Of a stretch of DNA of 64,000 nucleotides, positions 46,255-57,919 are shown piece by piece. The translations under genes and the position numbers were made by a program. The DNA lies in contig NC_073628.1 in the NCBI RefSeq assembly GCF_029407905.1, positions 62,070,501 to 62,134,500 of the forward strand, given 5' to 3'. Each line of letters starts with the position of its first letter. Position 1 is the stretch's first letter. This DNA comes from Bubalus kerabau (taxonomy: Eukaryota > Chordata > Mammalia > Artiodactyla > Bovidae). The notes below the pieces were generated by a model, which was not told the origin of the DNA, did not search any database, and worked only from the letters and a program-made list of their open reading frames with translations.

Positions 46255-46880
46255 CAAAAGTCTGAGGAGAGTAAAAAAAAGAGTATAAATGTACTTTATT
46301 CAGTCAGGTCAAGTTTCCTGCATTTCAGTTTTGGTGCCAAACTTAAGTAAAATGCCTTAAAAATTTTAAAGAGAAGTTTATGGATTCAGAATTGTCAGGA
46401 AGGTCCAGAGATGGACTGTTGCCTAAAGAAATTTTCAGCATGACCCCATCATCCTTTCGAGCTAGAAAGAACAAAACAGCCTTGACCGCCTTCATCACAG
46501 GGCTTCTAAGGATAAAAGGGAAAGTGATCACCATGCAAATTGTACACGGATACATGAATCCTTACAAACATCTGCACTGCATTGAAAGAGAAGTGAAGCA
46601 AGCTGTAGGGGCACATAAATCATGCATCCTGAAGTGGGAATGAAGAAAACATGTCCTTGCTAGAACAATAGTGGAGGTAGACATCATGCTTTATCATACC
46701 ATAACCATTGCATATGGTTGCCTATGCATTAATGTTTACTTGTCAAAAGGTTTATAGTGCTGGAGGCAGGAGTTTAACCTGGAAATACTTCACCCTTGAC
46801 TCTATGCCAGGAGGCTACCATTCCTGTCTTCACATGTGATGACGGAGTACCTCTGTTACTGAGCACATTTTTGTTTGTCT
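46255..46880. other. Unassigned DNA containing an 87-codon frame
   Basis: The plus frame 46380-46643 has mixed, non-AT-driven composition (KTALTAFITGLLRIKGKVI, YKHLHCIEREVKQAVGAHK). No family was recognised, and an origin as a processed pseudogene or old transposon piece is possible. No promoter, splice site or poly(A) context supports a gene. Confidence 0.25.
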
Positions 46881-46935
46881 GTTTGTGTAATTGAAGTATG
46901 GCTGATGTACAATATTATATAAGTTGTTGTTTTTT

Positions 46936-47143
46936 CAGTCTCTCAGCAACGCCAACTCTTTTGTGACCCCATGGACTGTAGCACCCCAGGCTCTTCGTCC
47001 ATGGGATTTCCCAGGCAGGAATACTGGAGTGTGCTGCCATTTACTTCTCTATGGGATCTTCCTGACCCTGGGATGGAAATGTTTCCTGTGTCTCCTGCAT
47101 TGCAGGCAGAGCCTGCTGAGCCACAACCTGAGAAGCCACAATT
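46936..47143 (-). mobile_element. Bov-tA SINE nested in L1
   Basis: Antisense: CAGTCTCTCAGCAACGCC, TGGACTGTAGCACCCCAGG, head ending CTGAGAAGCC. It is flanked by related ATTATATAA sequence of the L1 host. Confidence 0.88.
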
Positions 47144-47167
47144 ATATAAATTATAGGTGTGCAACAT

Positions 47168-50100
47168 CAGTTAAGTTCATTCGCTCAGGTATGTCTGACT
47201 CTTTGCCACCCCATGGACTTCAGCACGCCAGGCTTCCCTGTCCATCATCAACTCCTGAAGCTTGCCCAAACCATGTCCAATGAGTTGGTGATACCACCCA
47301 ACCATTTCATCCTTTGTCATGCCCTCTCCTCTTGCCTTCAATTTTTACCAGCATCAGGGTCTTTTCCAATGAGTCAATTCTTAACATCAGATGGCCAAAA
47401 TGTCCAAGTTTCAGCTTCAGAATCAGTCCATCCAATGAATATTCAGGACTGATTTTCTTTAGGATTGACTGGTTTGATCCCCTCGCAGTCCAAGGGACTC
47501 TCAAGAGTCTTGTCCAACACCACAGTCCAAAAGCATCAATTATTCAGTGCTCAGCCTTCTTTATATTCCAACTCTCACATCCATACATGACTACTGGAAA
47601 ACTCATACCTTTGACCAGATGGAACTTTGTTGGCAAAGTAATGTTTCCGCTTTTTAGTGTGCTATCTATGTTGGTCATATCTTTTCTTCCAAGGAACAAG
47701 CGTCTTTTAATTTTATGGCTGTAGTCACCATCTGCAGTGATTTTGGGGCCCCCCAAAATAAATTCTCTCACTGTATCCATGTATCCCCACCTATTTGCTA
47801 TGAAGTGATGGGGCCAGATGCAACAATCTTAGTTTTCTGAATGTTGAGTTTTAAGCGAACCCTTTCACTCTGCTCTTTCATTTACATCAAGAGTCTCTAG
47901 TTTTTCTTCACTTTCTGCCATTAGGGTGTGTGATCTGTATATCTGAGGTTATTGATACTTCTCCCTGGAAATCTTGATTCTCCATTTGTGCTTCATCCAG
48001 CCCAACATTTCTCATGATGTATTCTGCATATAAGTTAAATAAGCAAGGTGACTATATATAGCCTTGACATACTCCTTTACCAATTTGGAACCAGTCTACT
48101 GTTCCCTGTTCGATTCTAGCTGTTGCTTCTTTACCTCCAAACAGATTTCTCAGGAGGCAGGTAAGGTGTTCTGGTATTCCCATCTCTTGAAGAATTTTCC
48201 ACAATTTGTTGTGATCCACAGAATCAAATGCTTTAGCATAGTTAATAAAGCAGAAGTAGATCATTTTCTGGAACTCTCTTGCATTTTTGATGATCCAGTG
48301 GAAATTGGAAATTTGATCTCTGAATCCTCTGTCTTTTCTAAATCCATCTTGAACATATGGAATTTCATTGTTCACGTACTGTTGAAGCCAGCCTTTAAGA
48401 ATTTTGAGCTTTACTTTGCTAGAGTGTAAGATAAGTGCAGTTGTGAGTTAGTTTGAACATTCTTTGGTATTGCCTTTCCTTAGGATTGGAATGAAAACTG
48501 ACATTTTCCAGTTCTGTGGTCACTTCTGTGTTTTCCAAATTTGCTGGCGTATTGACTGCAGCACTTTCAAAGCATCATCTTTCAGAATTTGAAGTAGCTC
48601 AACTGGAATTCCATCACCTCCACTAGCTTTGTTCATAGTGGTGCTTCCTAAGCCCCAGTTGACTTTACATTCCAGGATGTCTGGCTCTAGGTGAGTGACC
48701 ACACCACTGTGGTTTTGTGGATCATCAAGGTCTTTTCTGTATAGTTCTGTGTATTTTTGCCACCTCTTCTTAATATCTTCTGCTTCTCTAAGGTCCACAC
48801 CATTTCTGTCCTTTATTGTGCCAGTGTTTGTATGAAATATTCCCTTGGTATCACTAATTTTCTTGAAGAGATCTCTAGTCTTTTCTATTCTATCGTTTTC
48901 CTCTATTTCTTTGCATTATTCACTGAGGAAGGTTTTTTTTTATCTCTCCATGTTATTCCTTGGAACTGCATTCAAATGTGTATATCTTTCCTTTTCTCAT
49001 TTGCTTTTAGATTCTCTTCTTTTCTCAGCTATTTATAAGGCCTCCTCAGATAACCATTTTTCCATTTTGCATTTCTTTTTCTTGGGAATGGTCTTGATCA
49101 CTGCCTCTGTACAATGTCACAAACTTCAGGACATAGTTCTTCAGGCACTCTGTCTATCAGATTCAATCCCTTAAATCTATTTGTCACTTCCACTGTATAA
49201 TCGTAAGCAATTTGACTTAGGTCATACCTGAATGGTCTAGTGGTTTTGCCTACTTTGTTCAATTTCCCTACTAAAAGTAGGGAAAATTCAGCAATAAAGA
49301 GTTCATGATCTGAGCCACAGTCAGATCTGGGTCTTGTTTTTGCTAACTGTACACAGCTTCTCCATCTTTGGCTACAAAGAATATTATCAATCTGATTTCG
49401 GTATTGATCATCTGGTGATGTCCATGTGTGGAGTTTTCTCTTGTGTTGTTGAGAGAGGATGTTTGCTATGACCAGTGTATTCTCTTGGCAAAACTCTGTT
49501 AGCCTTTTCCTTGTTTCATTTTGTACTCCCAGGCTAAAGTTTCCTAATACTCCAGATCCCTACTTTTTTATTCCAGTCCCCTATAATGAAAAGGACACCT
49601 TTTGGGGGTGTTAGTTCTATAAGGTCTTGTTGGTCTTCATAGAGCTTTTCAACTTCATCTTTTTCGGCATTAGTGGTTGGGGTATAGACTTGGATTACTG
49701 TGATATTGGATGATTTGCCTTGGAAATGAACAGAGATCATTCTGTTGTTTTTGAGATTGCACCTAAGTACTGCATTTCAAGCTCTTCTGTTGACTATGAT
49801 GGCTACTCCATTTTTTTTCTAAGGGATTCTTGCCACAATAGTAGATATAATATTCATCTGAGTTAATTTCACCAATTCCAATTCATTTTAGTTCACTGAT
49901 TCCTAAAATGGCAATGTTCACTCTTGCCATCTCCTGTTTGACCACTTCCAATTTACCTTGATTCATGGACCTAAGATTCTAGTTTCCTAAGCAATATTGT
50001 TCTTTACAGTATCAGATTTTACTTCCATCACCAGTCACATCCACAACTGGGCATTGTTTTCGCTGTGGCTCCATCTCTTCATTCTTTCTGGTGTTATTTT

Positions 50101-50315
50101 TCCACTCTTCTCCAGTAGGATTTTGGGCACCGACCAACCTGGGGAGTTCTTTCAGTGTCACATTTTTTGCCTTTTCATACTGTTCATGGGGTTCTCAAGG
50201 CAAGAATACTGAAGTGGCTTGCTATTGTCTTCTCCAGTGGACCACATTTTCCCAGAACTCTCCACCCTACACAGCATGGCTCGTAGTTTCATTGAGTTAG
50301 ACAAGGCTGTGGTCA
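47168..50315 (-). mobile_element. Near-full-length BovB LINE
   Basis: A 3148-bp antisense element inside an older L1, with a perfect 11-bp TSD (GTGTGCAACAT) at 47157-47167 and 50316-50326. The length is close to that of full BovB (about 3.2 kb), and the 5' end (GGCTGTGGTC antisense at the right edge) is present. On the minus strand the endonuclease (ITVIQVYTPTTNAEKDEVE, LFIIGDWNKKVG at 49534-49740), RT pieces (KASGGDGIPVE at 48520-48798; FRKDRGFRDQ, NYAKAFDSVDHNKLWKIL at 48052-48375) and C-terminal pieces (47544-47780, 47307-47504) follow in order, with frameshifts and stops between them. It is inactive. Confidence 0.96.
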
Positions 50316-51089
50316 GTGTGCAACATAGTGATTAATAAGTTTTAGAGGTTTTACCCCACTTACAGTTATCATATAATATTGGCTACATTCCCCATGTAGT
50401 ACAATGTATATTTGTAGCTTATTTATTTTATGCATGGTATCTTTATCTCTTAATTCCCCATCATTATTCTTCCCCACCCTTCCCTCTTCCCACTGGTAAC
50501 CACTAGTTTGTTCTCTATATCTGTGAGTCTGCTTCCTTTTTGTTATATCCACTAGTTTGTTGTGTTACTTAGATTCCACATATAAGTGATATCATTCAGT
50601 ATTTGTCTTTTTCTGATTTATTTCACTGAGCATAATACCCTCCAAATCCACTCTCCACACACACACACACACACACACACATATCACATCTTCTTTATTC
50701 ATTCATCTGCTGATGGCCACTTAGGTTACTTCCATATCTTGGCAATTGCAAATAATGCTGCTATGAACAGTGGGCTCCATGTGTTTTTTTGAAATAGAGG
50801 TTTTTGTTTGTTTGTTTTTTTTTTCAGGTATATACTCAGGAGTGGAACTGCTGGATCATATGGTACCTCTATTTTTAGTTTTTTGAGGAACATTTATACT
50901 GTTTTCTGTAGTGCCTGTTGCAAATTACATTTCTACCAACAATGTGGGAGGGTTCCCTTTTCTCCATATCCTCACCAAGATTTGTTATTTGCATACCTCA
51001 CTGTGTTTTATTTTGTTTTCTTTTCTTTTTAAAATCTGCATTTCCCTGATGATTAGCGATGCTGAGCACCTTTCCATGTGCTGCTATTG

Positions 51090-51980
51090 AGTATTTTTAA
51101 ACTGATAAATACAAGTATAAATCTTAACACCTCTCTAATTTCTTGTGGGTCTTGGCCCTTTCCTTTAACAATAGTTGATACAGGGTGATGAGGGCTTACT
51201 TTTCACTGACAGATGTCCTGGAAATAACACTGTGTAATGTCCACAGTTAGCCTGAAAAGGCTATGAGCCACTCAGGTCAGTCTCCTGTCGGAGCCCTCCA
51301 CCACCAAGAATGAGCTCTGCAGTCCTGCCTGCTGGGATGAAGCCCAGGCCTCGCAGGGAGGCTTCCTGAAGCTCCTCCGGCAGACCCACCTTCAGCTGCA
51401 GATGTGGCAGTGACGTCACTTCCACAGGAGTCCAGCTCCTAGTGTTAGTGTCAACCCTAACTGGTAAGTCTCCTTTCCTGAGACCCTAACATCTAGAGCA
51501 GAAAGAGCCATCCCCACTGTGCCCTGTCTGAATTCCTCACCTTGGGACCATGAGCAAAACAAAGAGGGTGTCTCATGCCATGACATTGAGGGTTAGTTTA
51601 TAAAAAACATTTTATATTAAAAGCAACACAGAAAAAACTTGTGGAAAATTCACAGGCTACAAAGGAAGATAAATGAAATTCTGTGTTTCCTTCCTCATCC
51701 CTTCTGTAGCTTTCTAGATTCAGTTTCTGGAAGTAACAACTGTTAAGTTTTTGTCCTCTTTCCAGATTTATTAATGGAACGATCAGATAATGCTGATATT
51801 CTGACAAGCATTTTTCTAAGAGCTTTACCTACATTTACTCAGCTACTCTTCATTCACCATAGATTCTCAGGTGGTAGCTCGAAGGAGAGTCCTCTGCTTC
51901 ATTCTGATTTCTTTCCAAAACTGGGTGTCTGAACTCCCTTTTGAATGATGTTCCTCCAATATATTTGGAAATATATTCCC
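51090..51980. other. GC-richer single-copy-like segment with CRE and donor site
   Basis: 51200-51500 is clearly GC-richer than the neighbourhood and contains no repeat I recognise. It holds a perfect palindromic TGACGTCA (51411-51418) and a strong splice-donor-like CTG|GTAAGT at 51463/51464. Rightward transcription from here would lead toward the cassette array at 58 kb. No long frame crosses it. Confidence 0.4.
51411..51418. promoter_or_regulatory. Consensus cAMP-response element
   Basis: TGACGTCA, the full palindromic CREB/CREM/ATF site, lies in a GC-richer island-like segment 46 bp upstream of a consensus splice donor. Function as a promoter element is inferred only. Confidence 0.4.
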
Positions 51981-51984
51981 TAGG

Positions 51985-52060
51985 GTCTTGCCTGGCAGTC
52001 TAGTGGTTAGGACTTCGCCTTCCAAATGCCTGGAAGCAAAAAATCTGAAACCATAAAAAA
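51985..52060 (+). mobile_element. CHR-type SINE fragment
   Basis: GGTCTTGCCTGGCAGTCTAG, TGGTTAGGACTTCGCCTTCC is the head of a CHR-type SINE in sense orientation. The 3' end is diverged. Confidence 0.7.
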
Positions 52061-52396
52061 CAACTGAAGCAATATTGTAAGAAATTGAATACATTAAAAA
52101 ATCCTATTAAAAAATAAATACATTTCTTAATTCTTTTTTCAATTTTATTCCTCAACTTCCTTATTTGTACATATACACACGCACATACATTTTCCATCAA
52201 GCTGGGAAGCACTAAAATTTTTCATTTCGAGTAATGTAGTATTGCCTGTTGTTTTCTACCCTCAGTCATATCTCAGTTGGGCAATCCTTGGGAAAAAAAA
52301 AAAAATGACATCATCTTAATCATTGTTTTACTTCATCAAAGACCCACTTAATCTGTTAGTTCAGATACTTGGAGGTGAGGTGAGTCAGCAGTGAAG

Positions 52397-52620
52397 TGCT
52401 TCCCTGGTGGCTCACACAGTAAAGAATCTACCTGCAGTGCAAGAGACACAGGTTTGATCCCTGGGTTGGGAAAATCCCCTGGAGAAGGGAATGGCTGCCC
52501 ACTCCAGTATTCTTGCCCGGAGAATCCCATGGATAGAAGAGACTGGCTGGCTATAGTCATTGAGATGCAAAAAGGTGGACCTGCCCGGGTGGCTAACACT
52601 TTCACACTTTTTTTTTTTTT
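52397..52620 (+). mobile_element. Bov-tA SINE, full length with head
   Basis: Head GTGCTTCCCTGGTGGCTCAC, body CCCTGGAGAAGGGAATGGCTG, diverged 3' end AAAAGGTGGACCTGCCCGGG. A T run follows at 52609-52622. Confidence 0.88.
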
Positions 52621-52658
52621 TTCTTCATCAATGATAAGGATTTGTTCTAAACCTGGGC

Positions 52659-52872
52659 TTTCCAGATGGCTCAGTGGTAAAGAATCCATCTGCCAATGCA
52701 GGAGACAAGTAGACAAGAATTCCATCCCTGGGTTGGAAAGATCCCCTGGAAAGGCAATGGCAACCTACTCCAGTATTCTTGCCTTGAAAATTCCATGGAC
52801 AGAGGAACCTGGAGGGCTATAGTCCATGGGGTCGCAAAGAGTCAGACGTGATTGAACACACAGGGACACACA
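52659..52872 (+). mobile_element. Bov-tA SINE, full length with head
   Basis: Head GGGCTTTCCAGATGGCTCAG, end AGTCAGACGTGATTGAACAC with CA-rich tail. Both this copy and the one at 52397 lie in the same orientation ~40 bp apart. Confidence 0.9.
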
Positions 52873-53027
52873 TACAGTACAGCATTCCATGTCTTGTAAG
52901 GGTACATACTTTGTTTTAATAGGGCAACTTTTCATCTTTCTCCTAAAGTTTTCACTTCTACATTTAGGGGGCTGGTCACTTATCATCCTATAGTCAGTGT
53001 TCATGACCATCAGAATGGGGTGTGATT

Positions 53028-53135
53028 TTTTTTTTTTTAATTTATTTTTTTAAATTTTATTTTATTTTTTAAACTTTACATAATTGTATACCTGTGGCGG
53101 ATTCATTTTGATATTTGGCAAAACTAATACAATTA
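53028..53135 (-). mobile_element. Very short L1 insertion with 5' inversion
   Basis: 53028-53088 is antisense L1 tail (poly-T, then AAACTTTACATAATTGTA). 53089-53135 is the adjacent L1 sequence in sense orientation (TACCTGTGGCGGATTCATTT ... ACAATTA). A 7-bp TSD (TGTGATT) is at 53021-53027 and 53136-53142. This is the structure of a twin-primed insertion. Confidence 0.85.
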
Positions 53136-53144
53136 TGTGATTAG

Positions 53145-55545
53145 GTTTTAAATTATGACCCAGAACACATTTAGTCCTAGAGTTTTGGGTTGTTTAAAGT
53201 TCTTCATTTAGAAAAACAGTAACTACACTTACACCCAACCTACAGTTGAAAACACAGTGATTTGGTTTTTACTTGTTCAGTGAATAGCCAGGGTTAACAC
53301 ACAATAACAAAGTGTTTAATGAATTGGCAGAGATTGAGGGGTAAGTAAGTCTGTAAATTTAGGTGCATAGAGAGGAATGGAAGTGGTTTATGTAGAAAAT
53401 GAGAGAAGGGTTTAAGTAATTTAATAAGCCTATGGTTAGAGAGAGAATATGACATTTTACAATTGAATTTTGATTAATGCTGCCTTTTATATCAACTGGA
53501 ACATATTTTAAATTGCTTCATCTAGAAATTTCTGGTGAATCAGAAATACTAGAAATGATTAGAGATGATATATCTACAGGAATATGATGCATTTTATTCT
53601 CAACATGTTAGCCTTGTCCCTCTTCACCCTGAGATGTTCACAAGTATCTATATTTGCGGAACAGGCCATTTTCTCTCATATAAATTATTTTTCTAAATCA
53701 GAGCAGAATCTGTAAGCCTGGGATTCAGTTTTGAAATAAAATGTTTATTCTGAAAAGCTAAATTTGTCCATAGAAACACACTTTCTATATAACAGCCTTT
53801 GAACTCATCCTGTGCAGAGTCCAGTTCACTCTGAAAGTTCTGTGATGAATCGTCTCCATGGTAATGTGATGATACACATTCTGCATTCTGTACCAACTGC
53901 CACTTTGTGAGCTGAGAGGTTCGCATAAGTGAGAAGAGTTCATCTTCAACCTTGAGTGTTTTTTAAATGGGCAACTTGAATTGCTGTTCTGGAGGTAGGT
54001 TCCTACTGATCCTCTGAAGGCTGTTTTTTCAAATGGGCTTGTTAATTTTTACTGAAGTTTTTTCCTCATCTTTTTTTTTTTTTTTTTTAATTTTCATCAT
54101 TCTAGTTTATCTACAGAGACATAAATGTATTACATACTTTTGCTTTATTCCTTAATTTATACTTTTTGATTCTTCTGTTAGCTGGGAGCCTTAAATATCT
54201 TCCTAAATTTAGAAAAATGTACAATTTTTTAGTGTCAGGTTTGTACATACTCTACCAGAGAATAGATGGAAAGAACTGAAGCAGGAGAACCATAATGTCT
54301 CCCCAAAAATGGACATTACAGGAAAAGGGGATTACAGCTCAACTCTTCTAAATGTAGCTTCCCACATCTACAAGTACTAGCAGTGTAAATCCAGAAACTT
54401 TTAAAAATGAAAAAAACTGGTATTTACAGGTGGAATTTCCATGGGTGGATGTGAGCAGGATCACCGTTTGCCTTTGCCAGGGAGTTTGATGAGACGGGGC
54501 CTTGCTGCTGGGTTAGTAGGATGAACATTTGGTCACTGAGGGAAAGAGGGCCTGTCTGTTGATCCTCAAGGAGAATCTTGGGGTGAGGTCTCTAGTCTAT
54601 GAATATGGACATGACTTTAAAAAAGAATATGGGGCTCTACTGTCTTCCACTACAGGGTCTAGAGTATGATGAGTTGATACAGTCAGAATTTCAGTGAGGG
54701 AAGACTCGAGGTCTTGCCCATTCTTAGCTAGCACTTTGTCCAGGCTGCTCAAATCAGTGCTCTGATCAGCTGTAAGACTTTGCACATCAGAGACTTAATT
54801 AAGACACCAAAGCCCAGCACAGATGACCACTTTCCCAGTTAACTCACATTAACTCCTCATCCAGACTTGGTCAATGGAAGCAAAGGTAATTCTTGGTAGA
54901 GCCATCATGTAGCTTTTGGTTTAGAAAATTCTGAGCTCTGAGCCAACTTGCATGCCAAACAGACTACTGGTCAACTCAGCAAGATGGCATTGAAAAGGCT
55001 GTTGTGACATGGTTGCCCATGTGAAGAATCTGTGGAGGATGGACAGAGTTGAAATCCTATGGTCCTTCTGAGGAGCTTTGCCTCAGAAGAAACTTGTATT
55101 TTGGATCAGAAATGGAAATATAGAGACAAATGGTGGAAGGAGGATTTGAGTTCTTTTTTAGGCTGAGTCATCTTCTCCAGGGCATCCAGCTTTCATCTGC
55201 AGAAAGCTAGGGACAAGAGAATTTGAGAGGGGGGTTGAATTCACCATTGTGTGCTCTTGGAAAGTCACTTGATCTCTCTAAATTTCAATACCTTCTACCG
55301 TAATATATGGTTACAGCCCCCATTTTGTCCCCCCATCCTCCCCAACAAGGCTGGATATCAGAAGAGGTGATAATAGATACTCTCCATAAATTGTAAAGCT
55401 TTGTTTCTGTGAAAAAGGTAGAGTAAGCTTCCATCCCCACTTACTTGGAACCATCAAAGTACCCTCTCTGCTTTCAACCGCTACAAAAGGTCCACCTTAT
55501 TCTTGACATCACTCAAGACTGAACTCTTACAGAGCATTTATGAAG
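53145..55545. other. Mostly single-copy-like DNA
   Basis: No ruminant repeat was recognised over ~2.4 kb. A T run lies at 54070-54089. The minus frame 54597-54785 (QSLTADQSTDLSSLDKVLAK...) is hydrophilic with a heptad-like Leu pattern but has no identifiable domain. No splice-bounded exon could be defended. Confidence 0.35.
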
Positions 55546-55549
55546 CTTT

Positions 55550-55795
55550 TCTATTTGTTTATTTGACTGCTTTGTGTCTTAGTTGTGGTACATGGGATCT
55601 TCGTTGCACCATGTAGATCTTTCGTTGCAGTGCACTGACTCTAGCTGTGCTACCTGGGCTAAGTAGTTGCACCATGTGGGCTTACCTGCTCTGAAGCATG
55701 TAGAATCTTACTCCCCTGACCAGAAATCAAACACCTATTCCCTGCATTTCAAGGCAGATTCTTAACCACTTGACTTCAAGGTAAATCCCTCCTTC
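55550..55795 (-). mobile_element. CHR-type SINE, long form
   Basis: Antisense with GTCTTAGTTGTGGTACATGG, GATCTTTCGTTGCAGTGCAC, GACCAGAAATCAAACACC and a head ending TTAACCACTTGACTTCAAGG. More diverged than the copy at 30625. Confidence 0.7.
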
Positions 55796-55799
55796 ATTT

Positions 55800-56640
55800 C
55801 TCTAACATTTTACCTGTATTTAATCATTCTTTGCCTCATAATATTAAAAATAGGCCATATTAACATTTCTTCAACTCAGTACAGGAAACTGAGACAACGA
55901 GAGATCCAAATGTCTTTCCAAGTACCTGCTTCTCCTAACAGGATCTGAATCCAGTCCATCAGGCGTGGTCACCTTGCTCTGCTGAGCTTCTAGGTCTCAG
56001 TTAAACAGAGATATTTGTACACACAGCCAGTCTGTTGGGTGTTTTCAGTGCACATCAAACTGCAGATCTTCCAAAGTCCACTTTAGATTCAGGAGGCCCT
56101 GCTAGGTATCTGGTGATGCAGAGGACCAGAGGACTGAACTGTGGATCAATTATTATTAGTTTCTGTGTGTTCTTCTGCTGGCAAGACATCAACTACTCTC
56201 ACCATTATAATGCCTTTCCCAGGATGTTTTGTCTGGAAGACCAAAAAAGACATTCCTCAGAGTCCAAGAACATTAAAGACCAGCTGGGTCAAGAGAGTTC
56301 GTTGTTGGCCGCACAGTAGGGTGCACCATATAACTGACCCAGTTGAAGGTACTGTGGAAATTTTCTAAGTTCACTCATGAATAAATATTGTAGTATGTTC
56401 AGTGTCTCATATTTAAGAAAAAAATGGAAGTATTAAGCAATGATCTTCTTTTGTTTCATGTGTTCATATTGAAACTATGTCAGTTGGTACTGTTTTAAGT
56501 ATGGAAGGAAACATGCATTTAAAATTCAACATTTGATTCATATTTAAGACTGAAGATGGTCTCTAGCTATGGTTTGGACATTAGCTAATTTTTTAACATT
56601 AGCTGTGATATGTTCCTCCCTGAAGCTATGTTTCAAGATT
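55800..56640. other. Unassigned intergenic DNA
   Basis: Plus frames 56035-56319 and 56141-56368 overlap in different phases and have no domain. Nothing else was recognised. Confidence 0.4.
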
Positions 56641-56924
56641 TCTTTAAATTATTAGACTTTATTTAGAACAGGATTACATTGACAAAAAAGTTGTACAGAA
56701 AATACCGAAAATTCTTATATCCTATCACTCCAGTTTCAGCTATCATATGTTACTCACAGATACCATATGTGTAGTACATTTATTGAAATTCATGAGATAA
56801 TAAATTTTTAGTAATTAAAAGTCCATAGTTCACCTAAGATTCACACTTTGTATTGTTATATTCAATGATATGTTAAATATGCACAATATTATTTATCTCC
56901 ATTATGGAACCATACAGAAATCTG

Positions 56925-57380
56925 TACATTAGTGTTCATAGGGTATTCATAGTAGTCAAATGGTAAAAGCAACCCAACAACCATCATATGATGAATAGAT
57001 AAATGAAATATGACATATACTCAGAATGGAATACTATTCATCTATAAAAATGAATTAAAAAATAAAATAAAATTAAAAAAAAAGAAAAAACAAAAAGAAA
57101 AAAAAATGAATTAAGGATTGAAATATGCTACAAAATGGATGGACCAAATAATACAAAAATTTATTATGGTTATTGAAATAATGCTGGCACAGAAAGACAA
57201 ATATTGTATGATTCCACTGGTTTAGGGTACACAGAATAGGCAAACACACGGAAACTGGAAATACAAATTACCAAGGCCAGGAGGTAAGAAGGAAGGTGGA
57301 TTATGACTTCATGAGTACAGAGGTTATACTCGATCTGATGAAAAAGATTTAGATGTAGATGATTTTGATAGATACGCAGC
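56925..57380 (+). mobile_element. Old L1 3' region
   Basis: Sense L1 phrases: CAGAATGGAATACTATTCATC, ATGGATGGACCAAATAATAC, CAGAAAGACAAATATTGTATG. It is broken by an A-rich insertion at 57059-57101. The sequence at 56640-56900 may also be L1-derived, but that is unclear. Confidence 0.75.
57059..57101 (+). mobile_element. Tail-only (A-rich) L1 insertion
   Basis: 43 bp of AAATAAAATAAAATT-type and A-rich sequence, as in ruminant L1 tails, with a perfect 13-bp TSD (AAAAATGAATTAA) at 57046-57058 and 57102-57114 within the L1 host. Confidence 0.75.
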
Positions 57381-57501
57381 ACTGCGAAAGTAGAAAATGC
57401 TATGGAACTTTTTAATTCTTAAAAATTATGAAAAGAATAAATAGAATGTATCTTTTTTTAAATATAAATTTATTTATTTTAATTGGAGGTTAACTTTGAT
57501 C

Positions 57502-57919
57502 ACAGTGCTCAATTGCTAAGTCATGTCTGACTGTTTGTGAGCCCATGGACAGCAGCACACCAGGCTCCCCGCCGTTCACTATCTCCCAGAGTTTGTTCAA
57601 ATTCATGTCCACTGAGTCGATGATGCCATCCAACCATCTCATTCTTTGTGCCCCCACCCCCTTTTCCTCTGCCCACAATCTTTCCCAGCATCAGAAGCTT
57701 TTCCAGTGAGTCTACTCTTCACATCAGGTTGTCAAAGTATTGAAGCTTTAGCATCAGTCCTTCCAATTAATATTCAGGGTTGATTTCCTTTAGAATTGAC
57801 TAATTTGAATTCCTTGCTATCAAGAGTCTCTTCAGCACCACTGTTATAAAACATCAATTCTTTGGCACTCAGCCTTCTTGATGGTCCAAGTCTCACAACT
57901 GTACATGACTACTGGAACA
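57502..57919 (-). mobile_element. BovB LINE 3' fragment, diverged
   Basis: Antisense BovB: CAATTGCTAAGTCATGTCTGAC to CAACTGTACATGACTACTGGAAC, with the CCTTTAGAATTGACTAATTTG block. The frame is broken. It ends close to the left edge of the tandem array. Confidence 0.92.

Larger units (their letters stand above)
46885..51085 (-). mobile_element. Old L1 3' end split by a SINE and a full-length BovB
   Basis: The antisense L1 3' sequence starts at 46888 (TAATTGAAGTATGGCTGATG), resumes at 47144-47167 (ATTATATAAATTATAGGTGTG) and again at 50327-51085 (GTGATTAATAAGTTTTAGAGG, CACTGGTAACCACTAGTTTG, AGATTCCACATATAAGTGAT, TGGAACTGCTGGATCATATG). The blocks are collinear once the inserts are removed. A (CA)n microsatellite at 50656-50681 lies in the last block. 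Confidence 0.85.

Noticed and set aside
50656..50681. (CA)n tract considered as a CRISPR-like or satellite array
   Set aside because: It is a simple dinucleotide microsatellite within an L1 3' UTR. No array of spaced repeats exists anywhere in the window.
52348..52822. 125- and 143-codon frames on opposite strands
   Set aside because: Both run through two Bov-tA SINEs and the DNA between them. SINE bodies have few stops, so the frames are by-products.
54597..54785. Minus-strand frame with heptad-like leucines, considered as a retroviral envelope transmembrane remnant
   Set aside because: The resemblance is too weak. No disulfide motif, fusion peptide or membrane segment is visible nearby.
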